Of a DNA stretch of 64,000 bases, positions 39,705 through 50,405 are shown in pieces. The stretch spans positions 186,001-250,000 of the forward strand of contig NZ_JAHNZO010000004.1 of NCBI RefSeq assembly GCF_018998565.1, read 5' to 3'. The DNA comes from Paenibacillus oleatilyticus. GTDB taxonomy: Bacteria; Bacillota; Bacilli; Paenibacillales; NBRC-103111. Within the stretch, counting starts at the first letter, position 1. Each line of letters begins with the position of its first letter. The notes beneath the pieces are model-generated. The model did not search any database and was not told the DNA's origin. It was given only the letters and a program-made list of their open reading frames with translations. A program made the position numbers and the translations under genes.

Positions 39705-41918
39705 TTATCCCTCCTTGCCGACGACGGCGAACTCGCGCGGCTTGACCGTGATGACGCCCGCCGAATAGGCCGTATCGTTGTAATTGACGACAATCGCCGT
39801 CCCGTTCTCGTAGCGGGTTTCGAACACGCCGTCGGCCAGCTCGCGGTGCCCCGAGATAAACAGGCCGCGCACCGGGCCGAGCGCTTCGTTCCAGCGTTTG
39901 TACTCCGAGGCGATCTGCTGCTTCCACACGTCGTATTGGCTGCTGTAAATAAAATCTCCCGGCGTATGGCGCAGCAGCGCGGGATCTTCGTAGGTGAGCA
40001 AATAGTGCGGAACGGCGCCGAACTCGATCGAGCGCAAAAACTCGGTCGTTCCCGTTTCCCGCAAGTTGCCCCATTCCCCCGAATAATCGACCAGACCATG
40101 AACGGCAATCGGCAGGAACGGAACCGCCTTGGTGGCGACCAGATCATAGCTGACGCCGATCGGCATCCGCTGGACGAAATCGAGCTGACCGATGAGGTAG
40201 CTATTGCCTTCCGCCGCCCCGGTGAAGCCAAGACGCTCCTTGGCGAGCCGGAGCAGCTTGCGGTAGCTTTCCGCCGCATCGGCGCGCGTCGCAGGGTGGG
40301 ACGAACGATAATCCGAGTACAGGCTGCCGAGCCCTTCGAAGTACATGCCGTCGATGCCGAGTGCCTCATAGCTCCCGACGTGCTCTTCGAACAACCGCAG
40401 GGCGACGGATGCGGGATTCACATATTCGGTCTCGCCAAGCCTCTCGTCGTACCGCGCCTTGTTGTTGATGTCCCGCATCACGTCGCGGGACGGAACGAAG
40501 CTGCCGTTCAGCCGCGAACGCGTAAAGTCGGCTTGCAAGTAGACGCGGTCGCCCTGCTTCCGCGCTTCGCGGGCAAAAGCCCGTAGCCCTTCGTCGCCTC
40601 CGAGCCCCTTCTCCGCCGGCGGCACGTCGGGCATGACGCTGCGGTCCCCGCCTTTCGCCCAGCCGTTGTACAGTACATGAATTGGTCCGATTCCCGAGGC
40701 GTGCAGCCCTTTTAAAATGTCGATCCCCTGCCCGAACGTCGTGACGGGCACGAAATTCGGCGAGAACAAGCCTTTTTCCTCGGCGCCGCCGTAGAGCGTC
40801 ACAAACAGCGGAAGTCCGTTCGCATCGGGCGCGATTTTTTTCATCCCTTGCGTTTCCATCAAGTAGCTGCGGTAATCGGCCGCCATTCCGGCGTAATCGG
40901 CTTTGCTGCCGTTCTGGAAGTAGTAGCGAATGCGTCGGTTTTCCGTCGACCTCATCTTTTCCACCGTCTTATATCCGGCCCCGAGCTTGCTCGTCTGGCG
41001 GAAATACTCGTTCCGGTACACGAATTGCGGCGCAATCCAGTGGAACGATGTGTACAGCCCGGCGGGCGTCGCATGCACGGTCGACGTTGCTTCCCCTTCC
41101 TCGATGACGGCCAGGTACGAATGATCGTCCCGCTTCATGCCGAACGCCGGAAAAATCGTATAGGTGCCCGGCTGGCCTGGAATCGCGTCGTCGCTGCCAT
41201 AAATTTTCGCGGAGACGCGGGATTGCAGCTGATGCTCCGCCTTCATCGGAACGAGCGCGCCCATCTGCAGCGGCACCAGCATGTAGCCGTCCCGCTGAAT
41301 CGCCTGCTTCTGGACCGCGCCGAAGAACGGGAACGGCCAGATCGAGACGACCTGCTTGCCCGCGCTTTCGGCGATTTGGTCGCTCGGCACGCTCACCTCC
41401 AGGTACCCGTTTTTCAACCGGACGACCGTCTTGAAGCGGATGCCGAGCGTCTGCAGGTCGAACATCAGCTCCGCTCCACCCTCGACCGGGGCGATCGTCG
41501 TTCTCGTTTTGGCGTCGCTCCCGTTCGCGGTGTTGATCAGCACGCCCGTACTTTGCTTTGCGGCATCGACATAGTCGACTATGAACGGAGAATCGGCGTT
41601 GCTTTTCCACAGCCCTTTCAAATCCGGCTCCAGCCTCGTGTCCGGATCGCTTCGCCAGACGAAATCACCTTGTTTGTCCCGGACCCGGATATGCCCGGCG
41701 TCGTTCACGAGCAGCTCCAGCCGGCCGTCCTCGGCCATTCGCCGGTAGCTGTCCGGGTTGTAGTCGATCCGCTGAATCGAGGCCGGGTTGATCGCGGGCG
41801 GCGAACCCGCCTGCCGCAGCTCCGGCTTGCCGACGAGGGGCCCTGCGAAGCCGAGCGCATACGCGGCTCCGGCCACCGCCGCCAGCAGGAGCAGGCCCGT
41901 TACGATGCGTCTAAACAC
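39705..41918 (-). CDS. DUF5696-family exported protein, glycosidase-like
   Basis: A 737-residue protein with an N-terminal membrane or signal helix (IVTGLLLLAAVAGAAYALGF), a beta-sandwich N-terminal half and a TIM-barrel-like C-terminal half (GIGPIHVLYNGWAKGGD, VYLQADFTR, YEALGIDGMYFEGLGSLYSD). This layout matches DUF5696 proteins that sit in Paenibacillus sugar transporter loci; the barrel's Asp/Glu residues suggest a glycoside hydrolase, but activity is not established. The GTG start follows AAGGAGGTGG and overlaps the Yip1 gene by eight bases. Confidence 0.82.
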   Translation of the reverse strand: MFRRIVTGLLLLAAVAGAAYALGFAGPLVGKPELRQAGSPPAINPASIQRIDYNPDSYRRMAEDGRLELLVNDAGHIRVRDKQGDFVWRSDPDTRLEPDLKGLWKSNADSPFIVDYVDAAKQSTGVLINTANGSDAKTRTTIAPVEGGAELMFDLQTLGIRFKTVVRLKNGYLEVSVPSDQIAESAGKQVVSIWPFPFFGAVQKQAIQRDGYMLVPLQMGALVPMKAEHQLQSRVSAKIYGSDDAIPGQPGTYTIFPAFGMKRDDHSYLAVIEEGEATSTVHATPAGLYTSFHWIAPQFVYRNEYFRQTSKLGAGYKTVEKMRSTENRRIRYYFQNGSKADYAGMAADYRSYLMETQGMKKIAPDANGLPLFVTLYGGAEEKGLFSPNFVPVTTFGQGIDILKGLHASGIGPIHVLYNGWAKGGDRSVMPDVPPAEKGLGGDEGLRAFAREARKQGDRVYLQADFTRSRLNGSFVPSRDVMRDINNKARYDERLGETEYVNPASVALRLFEEHVGSYEALGIDGMYFEGLGSLYSDYRSSHPATRADAAESYRKLLRLAKERLGFTGAAEGNSYLIGQLDFVQRMPIGVSYDLVATKAVPFLPIAVHGLVDYSGEWGNLRETGTTEFLRSIEFGAVPHYLLTYEDPALLRHTPGDFIYSSQYDVWKQQIASEYKRWNEALGPVRGLFISGHRELADGVFETRYENGTAIVVNYNDTAYSAGVITVKPREFAVVGKEG

Positions 41919-42636
41919 GGTAGGCCACCTCCTTCACGATCTGCGCGACGAAGTCGTAAAGCTGGAACGTCAAGCCCGCGAGAATGAACAGCAGAATCCA
42001 GATCGCGAACATGAAAAGCACCGACAGCACGACGTTGACCGCGGTCTCGCCGATATCGTAATTGTGAATTTCTTTGACCATGATGAAAAAGAGCAGCAGC
42101 GTCCAGCCGATCATCACCCCGTTGCCGAAATCGTATACGACCTTCTCATTCAGCGTCAGCACGTTGGACAGCAGCGCGAGCGGCAGCGAAAGGAGCAGGA
42201 ACGGCATAAGCGCATACGCGCTGCCGACGAACACCTCCGTCCATCGGCCCTGCCCTTTCATGATCGAACCGATCCAATAGTTGGCGGCAACCCACGTCAG
42301 CCACGGCACGACGAATTGCAGCAGCAGCGTCAGCGGACTGACGTTCTCGACGCCCGACGGGTTGAACAAATACGACGTCGCCAGCTTGCTGAGCAGCAGT
42401 ACCGCGAAGGCGGCGATCAGCAGCAGCACGGCTGCTGGAAAGCTGCCTTCGCTGCGGTAGCGCAGCTCCCCGAACGCGTCGAACGGATGCTTCAGCACCC
42501 GCAGCGCCTGCTTCCATTGAAACCTCACGTCCTTCGCCAGCTGCGCAAGGTACGGAGAAGAGCGCAGCGACTTGGCGGGCCCGGCAGACCCTGAGACGGG
42601 ACGCTTGTCATCGGGCGACACATGTAACGCGGTCAT
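41911..42636 (-). CDS. Yip1-domain membrane protein
   Basis: A 241-residue membrane protein with about five helices, including FPAAVLLLIAAFAVLLLSKL and NGVMIGWTLLLFFIMVKEIH, typical of YIP1-family proteins. Cytoplasmic N-terminus of about 60 residues (PKSLRSSPY is absent; it reads AKSLRSSPYLAQLAKD). It overlaps the NHL gene by ATGA and the DUF5696 gene by eight bases, so all three are made together. Its role in the transport locus is unknown; Yip1 next to NHL and DUF5696 is a recurring set in such loci by my recollection. Confidence 0.8.
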   Translation of the reverse strand: MTALHVSPDDKRPVSGSAGPAKSLRSSPYLAQLAKDVRFQWKQALRVLKHPFDAFGELRYRSEGSFPAAVLLLIAAFAVLLLSKLATSYLFNPSGVENVSPLTLLLQFVVPWLTWVAANYWIGSIMKGQGRWTEVFVGSAYALMPFLLLSLPLALLSNVLTLNEKVVYDFGNGVMIGWTLLLFFIMVKEIHNYDIGETAVNVVLSVLFMFAIWILLFILAGLTFQLYDFVAQIVKEVAYRV

Positions 42637-44090
42637 CGTTCTTCCCCCTCGATGCTTCGCGGCGTAAGCCACAGCTTGCGCTGCCGGTTCCCGAGCTTGT
42701 TCTTCAGCCTCCGCCCCAGCGCAGCCGCAATCAGCAGCACGGCGCCGCCGAAGGCCAACTGCGCAAAATGCTTCTGCATCCACAGCAGCCGTACTTGCCA
42801 GAAAGCGTCGGAGTAGCCGTTAAGATCGCCGCCCGCCCGGAATTCCCGCATCGCCTGCGCGTAATCGCCGTTCTTGTAGTACGCTTTCGCCAAGCCGAGA
42901 TGGGCGCGGAAATATTTGCTGTTCCTGTTCAGCACTTCGCGCCACGGGCCTGCGCTCTCTTCGTAATGTCCTTGGATGAACAGGTCGGTCGCCTGTTGGA
43001 CGAGCGCGCCGAACTCGGTCCGCTTGAACGTCTGGATCACGTTCGCCGTCCTATCGAGCACGAACAGCTTGCCGGTCGAATCGATCGCCAGCGCCGACGG
43101 GTATTGGAACAAGCCGAGCTTCCGAAACCCTTCGTCCTTGGAGCCGAAGGCAAACATCAGATCGCCGTTCGAATTATATTGGAACAACATGCCGAACTGC
43201 GCATCGACCGCGGTGATGTTGCCCAGCGAATCGACGGCAACGTCGGTGAATTGCTTTTGCTGTCCGGCGAGCAGCTTCGTGACGCCGTAGTCTTTTTCAC
43301 CGAGCAGGTCCTTGCCGTCGTAGTTGAGCTTCTTGACCTGGCCTTTCGTCACCTGCATGGAGGTCGTATACAGCAAACCGTTCGGCCCTATCGACACGTT
43401 CGATACGGAGCCCGGCAGCTTGAGCAGTTCCTTCTGCAGCTGCTCCTTCGTGAAAAAGAGCCGTTTCAGCGCGTCGGTCAAGCCGAAGTCGACTTTGTTG
43501 GCGCCGAAAAACCCTTCGAAAGCTCCCTCCGGATCGAGCAGCAGCAGCCCTTGATAGCCGTTTCGCGTCGCAACATATATGTACCCCCGCTCGTCGACGG
43601 CCAGCTTCGTCGGCTGGTAGACGAAATTCGGCGGCAATATCGCCGATTGCGGCCGCCGGATCGTGCGGATATACCGCCCTTCGGCGTCGAAGACCGCGAT
43701 GCGCTCGTTCTTCGTATCGGCCACATAGATCATGCCGTCGGGACGCACGAATACGCCGTTCGGCTCGTTCAGCTTCCCGTCCCCGTCAGGCTGAATGATG
43801 CGCACCGTCTGGCCCCGTTCGTCCAAATGAACGATTCGGTTGTTACCGGTATCGGCGACGAACAAATGATCGTTCGCGTCAATGTACAAATCCTCCGGAT
43901 TTTTCAGTCCGCCGTGCATGAACGTATCCGGCACATAAGCCGGTTGAACCGGAATTTCCTGGCCCTCCAAATCGTAGATGAACGTGCCGTACTGCACATC
44001 GGCGCTGGCGATCCCACCGCTCCATAAGCCGAACGAAACAAGCGCAAGCAGCGCAGTCAAGCAGCGAATCCCCCGCCTTCTCATCGCCAT
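42633..44090 (-). CDS. Exported NHL-repeat protein with TPR and C-terminal membrane anchor
   Basis: A 485-residue protein: signal peptide (CLTALLALVSFGLWSGGIAS), NHL beta-propeller repeats from about 55 to 360 (NPEDLYIDANDHLFVADTGN, EPNGVFVRPDGMIYVADTKN), TPR-like helices about 375-430 (GHYEESAGPWREVL, AHLGLAKAYYKNGDYAQAMR) and a membrane helix near 445-465, with a short basic tail. It should face outwards and be anchored, perhaps as a scaffold for the binding protein or glycosidase. GGGGGAG precedes the ATG. Confidence 0.85.
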   Translation of the reverse strand: MAMRRRGIRCLTALLALVSFGLWSGGIASADVQYGTFIYDLEGQEIPVQPAYVPDTFMHGGLKNPEDLYIDANDHLFVADTGNNRIVHLDERGQTVRIIQPDGDGKLNEPNGVFVRPDGMIYVADTKNERIAVFDAEGRYIRTIRRPQSAILPPNFVYQPTKLAVDERGYIYVATRNGYQGLLLLDPEGAFEGFFGANKVDFGLTDALKRLFFTKEQLQKELLKLPGSVSNVSIGPNGLLYTTSMQVTKGQVKKLNYDGKDLLGEKDYGVTKLLAGQQKQFTDVAVDSLGNITAVDAQFGMLFQYNSNGDLMFAFGSKDEGFRKLGLFQYPSALAIDSTGKLFVLDRTANVIQTFKRTEFGALVQQATDLFIQGHYEESAGPWREVLNRNSKYFRAHLGLAKAYYKNGDYAQAMREFRAGGDLNGYSDAFWQVRLLWMQKHFAQLAFGGAVLLIAAALGRRLKNKLGNRQRKLWLTPRSIEGEER

Positions 44091-44127
44091 CCCTCTCCCC
44101 CTTTCCTCGTCCGGACGTCGCAGCCGG

Positions 44128-45006
44128 TCATTTCAATCCCGAATGCGCCATTGTCGAAATGACTTTTCGTTGGAGCAGCAGGAACAGGACGAAGCTCGGA
44201 AGGAACATGAGCAGCCCCGCCGCAGCCGCTACCCCTTGACGCGCCACGCTGTTCGCAAGTCCGCTGGTCAGCGTGCTGACAAAGAACGGCAGCGTCTTCA
44301 TCGTCTCGTCCTCGACGTACAGCGTGGACGTCTCCATGTTCCCCCAGGTCGACTGGAAGATGAGAATGCCTGCGGTCGCCACCGCCGGCATGCACAGCGG
44401 CAATATGATCCGGCCGAACAGGGTGAATTCGTTTGCTCCCTCCAGCCGAGCCGCTTCCAGCAATTCGTCGGGCAGCAGATCGATGAACTGCTTGAACAGA
44501 AAGACGATGACGGGTAGCGCGATCACAGGCAAAATGTGCGCCCAATACGTATTGATCAGGCCAAGCTTGCTGATCACGTAATAACGCGGAATTTGCACCG
44601 TCTCCGGGGCGAACATCAGCGATACGATAATGACGGAAAACATCCACTTTTTCCCAATGAACCGGTGCTTGGACAGCGCATAGGCGCACAGGGCGCTGAT
44701 CAGCGTTCCCAGCACGATGGTGGCGACAGCGACGATGCCCCCGTTGAACAGGTAGCGGCTGACCGGTACGACCGCCGTTTTCGTCACGACAAGCAGATCG
44801 TAGAAGTTCTCGAACGTCGGCTGACGTGCCAAAAATGTCGGCGGATACAGAAACAGCTCGTGGTATGGCTTCAGCGCATGATTGAACAAGTACACCATCG
44901 GCAGCAGCATGAACGCCGCCAGCAGCGTCAGCAGTACGGTCAGTGCCCATTGGAAAGGCATCGTCCGGTTCAGCCTACTCTTTTTCCGGAACCGCAGGTT
45001 CGCCAT
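44128..45006 (-). CDS. Carbohydrate ABC transporter permease, MalG type
   Basis: A 292-residue permease with EAA loop LEAARLEGANEFTLFGRIIL before PLCMPAV. GGGGGAATG precedes the ATG; it starts three bases after its partner permease stops. It forms the second permease pair of the locus with the gene at 45010 and probably works with the large binding protein at 46008. Confidence 0.9.
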   Translation of the reverse strand: MANLRFRKKSRLNRTMPFQWALTVLLTLLAAFMLLPMVYLFNHALKPYHELFLYPPTFLARQPTFENFYDLLVVTKTAVVPVSRYLFNGGIVAVATIVLGTLISALCAYALSKHRFIGKKWMFSVIIVSLMFAPETVQIPRYYVISKLGLINTYWAHILPVIALPVIVFLFKQFIDLLPDELLEAARLEGANEFTLFGRIILPLCMPAVATAGILIFQSTWGNMETSTLYVEDETMKTLPFFVSTLTSGLANSVARQGVAAAAGLLMFLPSFVLFLLLQRKVISTMAHSGLK

Positions 45007-45009
45007 CGG

Positions 45010-46011
45010 TCATTCCCCCTTCGAGCCGAACAGCTTCCAGCACAGCTTGCTGGACAAATAAATAATGACGAGCAGCACGACCGACACCGCCGAAGCGTAG
45101 CCCATCTCGTAGCGGATAAAGCCGAAGTCGTCGATATGGTTGATCATCAGATGCCCCGCATAGTTGGGCGACGGGTTAGAGCCGGTCAGCTCGACGCTGA
45201 TCGCTCCCGCCTTCAGCGTGCCGACAACGGACATGACGGCGCCGAACAGCATTTGCGGCTTCATCGACGGGATCGTAATATACCAAATCTCCTGCAGCCG
45301 GGAACGGATGCCGTCGATCCGGCCGGCTTCGTATAGCTGCCGGTCCACATTCTGGATGCCGGCCAGCATCGCCAGAAAACCGACGCCCATGCTCGACCAG
45401 AGCGAGACGGCGATCATGATTTTCATGATGTATAGCGGCGAAGTCGTCCAGAGCTGCGGCTCGTTGATATACCCGATGTTGAGCAGGAAATTGTTCAAAT
45501 ATCCAAGCCGATCGCCGCTGAACATAATGAGCCAGACGACGGACATGGCGATGCCGGCCGTCATCGAGGGCGCGTACATGGCCAGCGTGTAGAACGCACG
45601 GATGTTGTGCGGCAGCTGAGCGATCAGCCAGGCGAGGGCGAACGACAGCGCATACCCTACCGGGCCGACGATGACCGCGAACAGGAACGTATTCGGCAGC
45701 GCATATTGCCAGAAGACGAGGTCCTGTGTCAGCAGCGCCTGATAGTTGAACATACCGATAAAGGCAGGCCGCTCGATGGCGTTGAAGCTTGTGAACGAAA
45801 GCGCAATTGCCGCGGCCGTCGGCAGCGCAATGAACAGCAGGAACAGCAGGAAGAACGGCGACACGAACAAGTAGGAAACCCACGTCCGCTTCATATCGGC
45901 CGCAGCCGCCCGGACCCGCTCCCGCAGCGAGACGGCGGCCTTCGGCTTCTTGCGGGCGACGCTGGAAGCAGGGGCCATCGCGGCCCCGGTATGGCGAGAC
46001 GGATTCGTCAT
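45010..46011 (-). CDS. Carbohydrate ABC transporter permease, MalF type
   Basis: A 333-residue permease with a 45-residue cytoplasmic N-terminus and EAA loop [20 protein letters not shown] before IPSMKP. The start overlaps the end of the large binding protein gene by ATGA. The overlap of binding protein and permease genes makes them a set. Confidence 0.9.
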   Translation of the reverse strand: MTNPSRHTGAAMAPASSVARKKPKAAVSLRERVRAAAADMKRTWVSYLFVSPFFLLFLLFIALPTAAAIALSFTSFNAIERPAFIGMFNYQALLTQDLVFWQYALPNTFLFAVIVGPVGYALSFALAWLIAQLPHNIRAFYTLAMYAPSMTAGIAMSVVWLIMFSGDRLGYLNNFLLNIGYINEPQLWTTSPLYIMKIMIAVSLWSSMGVGFLAMLAGIQNVDRQLYEAGRIDGIRSRLQEIWYITIPSMKPQMLFGAVMSVVGTLKAGAISVELTGSNPSPNYAGHLMINHIDDFGFIRYEMGYASAVSVVLLVIIYLSSKLCWKLFGSKGE

Positions 46012-48968
46012 GGCTTGCCCGCTCCTTCCGATGGCTGCGTGATGTCAGGCACTTTCAGCTTGCGCACGATGCTGCCTTGCTTATCGACGAATCCAAATTC
46101 CCGCTGCTTGCGCTTCAGCTCGCTATCGATTTGGAATACCGCCTTTTCGAGCATTTCCCGGTAGTTTTGGTTTTGCAGCACGGTGCGCGTCCAGGCGAAG
46201 TTCAGTTCGCGAGGCGTAAAGTAGCCGCCGGGCACGTTCGGCATTTCTTTGTACCATTTCCATTGGTCCAAAATCGCCTTGCTCTCTTTCTCAGGCCACG
46301 GCAGCTTTTTGAACGCCTCGACATTCGCCGTATTCCAGCGGAATTCGACGCCGTTGAGCAGCTCGATCTCGCTTCCGAACCGCGATTGCGTCTCGGTCGA
46401 CGTCCACCATTTCAGAAACTCCCAGGCGTCCTGCTGGCGTTCGGACGAGCGGAAGATCATCCCGGAGGACAGGTTGCCCCCGGACCAGCGGACGACGGTG
46501 CCGTCCTTCTGTTTCACTCCCGGAATCGGGGCGATCTCCCACGACCCGGCCAGCTCGGGCGCGGCGACAAGCAGTTGCATATACGTGTTGTAGTCGGCGA
46601 TGCCAACCGGCATATCGCCGCTGCGGAAGTGCATGTAAAAGCTCGGCACCTCGGTCGGCAGCCCGTATACCGTAAACAGCTCCGTCCACTGCTTGAACGA
46701 GTTGAACGCCTCGCGCGAATTGAGTCCCGAATTCAGCCCGTCTTCCGTATAGAAGGAAGCTCCGTTTTGCAGGAAAATCGGCACATAGTTCAGCTTCGCA
46801 AAATAGAAATTGTACCCTTTCTGCTGGAGCGTCGGCAGCATCGCGTACAAGTCGTCCCACGTGTCCGGCGGCTTCAACCCGATGCTTTTCAGAATGTCCG
46901 TACGGTAAAAAAGCACGTTCAGCGCCACGGTCTCGGGCAGCGCGTACACGCTTCCGTCGTAGGTGAACGGAATGAGCGTCCCCGGCTGGAACTGTTCGGA
47001 CACGCTCGCAAAATCGGGAAATTCGCTCAGGTTGACCAGCGAGTTCCGCATCGCGAAATCGGCCGGGGTTCCTTCGGCGATGCCGAGAGCGACGTCCGGC
47101 TCCCGGCCCGCGGAATTGCTCAGGATGAGCTGACCGGGATTCGGCATCAGGTTGACGTTGACCTTGATCCCCGTCTTCGCCGTAAACGATTCGTCCGCAA
47201 GCTGCTGCATCAGCGCCACATAATCGCGGCCCCGGTTGACCCATACGTCGATTCCGTCCGGATCGCGTCTGCCGTAATAATGGTAGTTCGGCGAAAACGT
47301 GCGGAAGAAGTTGCCGACCAGATCGCCGACGACGGTCAGCGTGCCCGGTGGCTCGACCGGCCGCTCGGGAGACGAGGAAATAAAGAACCGGTCGAGCGTC
47401 AGCGGCTGACGCCCGAGACTGTCGATAAACGACGTGATTTTTTCGAGGTTCTGGGCATGCATCTCCGGCGGACGTTTTGACAGCAAATCCGGGCTTTCCG
47501 CCATGTTCCGCAGATCGAAAATGACCGAGCGCAGCCCTTCCGCGCCCTGCAGCGAATTGCCAAACAGCCCTTGCAGCCGGTCGACCTGCTCCTGCAGACG
47601 GTCGGCCAGCGCGCGAAGCTTGCTTGCCACGTCCGGCATCGTCTCCGCCAAGTTCCAATCGCGGTTCTGATCGACCATGTTGCGGTTTTTGATCCCGGTG
47701 ACCATGGCCACCTGACGATTGATCTCCTGGTAGCCGTCCACAATCGATTGGAGCGACTCGCGGACGGGCGTCGTCGCCGACGGAGCGGCGGTCAGCCCGA
47801 TCCGGTGCGTCCCTTGGCGGAAATAAAACGCGAACGGCTCGCCCTTGTCGTCCTGCAGCGCCTCCACGCTCCATTTCCGCGAATACGGAAACGGATACGA
47901 TTGCAGCTCGCGGAACGGCACCTGACCGTCGATGCGGATTTCCCGGAAGCTGATGACGTCCTTCGTGAAGTTCTGCAAATATTTGAAGTGGATGTAGTAC
48001 AGTCCGTCTTTCGGAACGTCGAAGGTCCACTCCGCCGATTGGCCGCCCCGGCTCCAGCGGGCTCCACCCATTGTGTTGTAGATTTGCCTGCCGTCGGATG
48101 CCGGGCTCGCCAGATTGTCGTTGCTCGCCTGAACTTGCACGGAAGGGTCCGATTTGGCGCTCATCTGCTCCGCTTCGACGGTGAGCAGCCAGCCGGGCTC
48201 CGCGCCGTTCGGCAGAGCTTTCCAGCCGGCCGCGGCCTGTTCGTACGCCGGCAGCGGGCGCGGAGCCTTCACGGCGATTTCCGCCAAGGCGAACGGCTCG
48301 AGCACCGACTCCAGCCGGATCGTATGCCGACCCTTGGCCAGCCGGAAGCGAAGCGGGTCGGGGCTCGTAAATTTGGCGTCCGTCAGCAAGCGAACGCCCC
48401 ATTCGGACAATTCCTGCTGCGACGGCCGGATTTGGTCGCCGTGCTCGTTGAGCTTCGGCGGATAGACCGAATCTTTCCATTTGCGCGGGATCTGAATAGT
48501 TTTCGCTTCGAAATAAGGAAACTCGCCGTCGACCTTCACCCCGATCTGTACCGGGCCGGACGAGCCTTCGCCGGGCAATACGGTCAATTCGAGCTGGTAT
48601 AGGCCGTCCTGCGGCGCGTCGATTTCGTACTCGACCCAGGCTTTTGGCTGCGGTACCTGCACGACGCCGTTCTTCCCTTCCAAGGCATCGGCACGCACCG
48701 TGACGTCCGGGGACGCGCTTTTATACCGGCTGCCCGGCAGGCGGTCCGCATCGGAGGGCGCATCCTTCCAGCCCTGCTCGTGCCACGCAAGAAGCGTCTG
48801 CGAGTAAAGCGACGCATACGCCTCGGGCAGCTTCCGGACCGGCGGCAGGATGAGCGGGCCGGACCGCTCGCCCTTTGCGGTTCCGCTTCCGAACGGGCCG
48901 GCCGCAGGCAGCGCGAGCAGCAATCCGGCAAGCGCAAGCTTCGTAACGGTTACAGTCTTCGTTCCCAT
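46008..48968 (-). CDS. Very large extracellular solute-binding protein with N-terminal carbohydrate-binding-like modules
   Basis: A 986-residue protein; the ATG at 48968 follows GGAGAGG by seven bases. After a Sec-type signal ([19 protein letters not shown]) there are two jelly-roll-like modules ([20 protein letters not shown] and [20 protein letters not shown]), a helical segment at about 410-510, and a C-terminal periplasmic-binding-protein fold of type SBP_bac_1 from about 575 ([20 protein letters not shown] to [20 protein letters not shown]). The usual single-domain protein is about 430 residues. No lipobox Cys is present at the signal end, odd for a Gram-positive binding protein. The extra modules may pre-capture a polysaccharide. 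Confidence 0.88.
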   Translation of the reverse strand: MGTKTVTVTKLALAGLLLALPAAGPFGSGTAKGERSGPLILPPVRKLPEAYASLYSQTLLAWHEQGWKDAPSDADRLPGSRYKSASPDVTVRADALEGKNGVVQVPQPKAWVEYEIDAPQDGLYQLELTVLPGEGSSGPVQIGVKVDGEFPYFEAKTIQIPRKWKDSVYPPKLNEHGDQIRPSQQELSEWGVRLLTDAKFTSPDPLRFRLAKGRHTIRLESVLEPFALAEIAVKAPRPLPAYEQAAAGWKALPNGAEPGWLLTVEAEQMSAKSDPSVQVQASNDNLASPASDGRQIYNTMGGARWSRGGQSAEWTFDVPKDGLYYIHFKYLQNFTKDVISFREIRIDGQVPFRELQSYPFPYSRKWSVEALQDDKGEPFAFYFRQGTHRIGLTAAPSATTPVRESLQSIVDGYQEINRQVAMVTGIKNRNMVDQNRDWNLAETMPDVASKLRALADRLQEQVDRLQGLFGNSLQGAEGLRSVIFDLRNMAESPDLLSKRPPEMHAQNLEKITSFIDSLGRQPLTLDRFFISSSPERPVEPPGTLTVVGDLVGNFFRTFSPNYHYYGRRDPDGIDVWVNRGRDYVALMQQLADESFTAKTGIKVNVNLMPNPGQLILSNSAGREPDVALGIAEGTPADFAMRNSLVNLSEFPDFASVSEQFQPGTLIPFTYDGSVYALPETVALNVLFYRTDILKSIGLKPPDTWDDLYAMLPTLQQKGYNFYFAKLNYVPIFLQNGASFYTEDGLNSGLNSREAFNSFKQWTELFTVYGLPTEVPSFYMHFRSGDMPVGIADYNTYMQLLVAAPELAGSWEIAPIPGVKQKDGTVVRWSGGNLSSGMIFRSSERQQDAWEFLKWWTSTETQSRFGSEIELLNGVEFRWNTANVEAFKKLPWPEKESKAILDQWKWYKEMPNVPGGYFTPRELNFAWTRTVLQNQNYREMLEKAVFQIDSELKRKQREFGFVDKQGSIVRKLKVPDITQPSEGAGKP

Positions 48969-48994
48969 CGGCAATCCTCTCCACTTTTAGCCGT

Positions 48995-50116
48995 TTATGC
49001 GATGACCTGCTGCGTATCGCGGTTGAAGAAAAGCGTAAACTTCGGGTTCAGCGTCAGCTCCAGCTTCGTCCCGTCCGCAACGCGCTCGTAGGCAGCCGCC
49101 CGCATGACGATTTTGTCTTCACCTACCTTGACATGGATGAACCGGTCGGCTCCAACCAGCTCGCTGAAGTACACGTCGCCCCGGATCGGCGCTTCCGTCG
49201 GCAGCCCGAGTCCCGGCACGTCCTCCGCTCGGTGCACGTACTCGGCGCGAATGCCAAGGACGACCACTTTGTCCACATAGCTTTGCTCCAGCAGCGCCTT
49301 GCTTTTCTCCGGCGACAGGGGGAGCGCAAAACGCGGCGTATCGAACACGAGCCCCCCTTCCTTGCCCAGCCGCAGCCGTCCTTCGAGGAAGTTGATCGGC
49401 GGCGAGCCGATGAAGCTGGCAACGAACATGTTGGCCGGTCTCATGTACACTTCTTCCGGCGCCCCGACCTGCTGGATGATGCCGTCCTTCATAATGCAGA
49501 TGCGCGTTCCCATCGTCATCGCTTCCGTCTGATCGTGGGTAACATAGATCATCGTCGTCTCGAGGCGCCGGTGCAGCTCGATAATTTCCGTCCGCATCTG
49601 CACGCGCAGGCGGGCATCCAGGTTCGACAGCGGTTCGTCCATCAGAAACACCTTCGGGTGACGGACGATCGCCCGCCCCAAGGCCACCCGCTGGCGCTGG
49701 CCTCCGGAAAGCTCCCGGGGCTTGCGGCCGAGCAGGTGCTCGATCTCCAGCGTTCTGGCGTTTTGCTTCACCGACGTGTCGATGAGATGCTTCTCCGTCT
49801 TGCGGAGCCGGAGCCCGAACGCCATGTTCTCAAACACGCTCATATTCGGATATAACGCGTAATTTTGAAACACCATCGCAATGTCCCTCTTCTTCGGAGG
49901 GACATGGTTCACGAGCTCGCCGCCGATGTAAATCTCCCCTTGGGTGACCCGCTCCAGGCCCGCTACCATGCGCAGCGTGGTCGATTTGCCGCAGCCGGAC
50001 GGTCCGACGAACACCATAAATTCGCCGTCCTCGATATCCAGGCTGACATCCTTGACGACGAACGGACTATTTTTGCCGTAGCTTTTGAACAGATGTCGCA
50101 GCGATACCCCTGCCAT
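48995..50116 (-). CDS. Carbohydrate ABC transporter ATP-binding protein, MsmK/UgpC type
   Basis: A 373-residue ATPase with Walker A GPSGCGKSTT, signature LSGGQRQRVALGRA, Walker B VFLMDEPLSNLD and switch THDQTEAM, followed by a C-terminal TOBE-type regulatory domain from about residue 245. It is the only ATPase in the locus and probably serves both permease pairs, as MsmX does in Bacillus. The ATG at 50116 follows AAAGGAG by nine bases. It is the first gene of the second transcription unit, behind a TATAAT box and a cre-like site. Confidence 0.92.
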   Translation of the reverse strand: MAGVSLRHLFKSYGKNSPFVVKDVSLDIEDGEFMVFVGPSGCGKSTTLRMVAGLERVTQGEIYIGGELVNHVPPKKRDIAMVFQNYALYPNMSVFENMAFGLRLRKTEKHLIDTSVKQNARTLEIEHLLGRKPRELSGGQRQRVALGRAIVRHPKVFLMDEPLSNLDARLRVQMRTEIIELHRRLETTMIYVTHDQTEAMTMGTRICIMKDGIIQQVGAPEEVYMRPANMFVASFIGSPPINFLEGRLRLGKEGGLVFDTPRFALPLSPEKSKALLEQSYVDKVVVLGIRAEYVHRAEDVPGLGLPTEAPIRGDVYFSELVGADRFIHVKVGEDKIVMRAAAYERVADGTKLELTLNPKFTLFFNRDTQQVIA

Positions 50117-50169
50117 ACGGATTCCAGCTCCTTTGTGTCGGATTCGCGCACCAAGCATAGAAATCAAAT

Positions 50170-50194
50170 TGATAGCGTTTTCATTCGCATTATA
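50170..50194 (-). promoter_or_regulatory. Promoter -10 box and cre-like site of the ATPase-led operon
   Basis: On the minus strand TATAAT lies at 50189-50194 and a palindromic TGAAAACGCTATCA (plus strand TGATAGCGTTTTCA, 50170-50183) directly downstream, matching 13 of 14 positions of the cre consensus. A site overlapping the transcription start would let CcpA repress the operon. Confidence 0.55.
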
Positions 50195-50244
50195 CCTACA
50201 TGATACAGGGCGGAGTCGAGAAAAGCTTTAGCCGATCTGCCGTA

Positions 50245-50288
50245 CTTTTTGCATTTCCGTTTACACAATATTCCGCTTCTTTTGCACT
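50245..50288 (-). promoter_or_regulatory. Paired TTTTGCA repeats, candidate activator site of the ATPase-led operon
   Basis: CTTTTTGCATTTC at 50245-50257 and TTTTGCACT at 50280-50288; the TTTTGCA cores start 33 bp apart. The same pair with identical spacing lies at 54343-54386 before the other transcription unit. It sits about 50-100 bases upstream of the -10 box on the minus strand, suited to AraC-type activation. Confidence 0.55.
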
Positions 50289-50366
50289 CCCTTTCATTAT
50301 CGCGCGAATCGGGAGCTTCGTTGCATACAAGGGACGCCCGCCGCCTTTTCCCGCCCATAACGAGAA

Positions 50367-50396
50367 CAAACGATTCCGCCTGTCCGGAACCGTTTG
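50367..50396 (-). terminator. Hairpin after the binding-protein gene
   Basis: CAAACGATTCCG (50367-50378) pairs with CGGAACCGTTTG (50385-50396) over 12 pairs with one G-T wobble, loop of six. The minus-strand tail (TTCTCGTT) is only weakly T-rich. Confidence 0.5.
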
Positions 50397-50405
50397 CTTC
50401 CTCGC

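Noticed and set aside
46291..48480. Long alternative frame within the large binding-protein gene
   Set aside because: Same strand, wrong frame; Arg/Gly-rich without domains, whereas the main frame has a signal peptide and an SBP domain.
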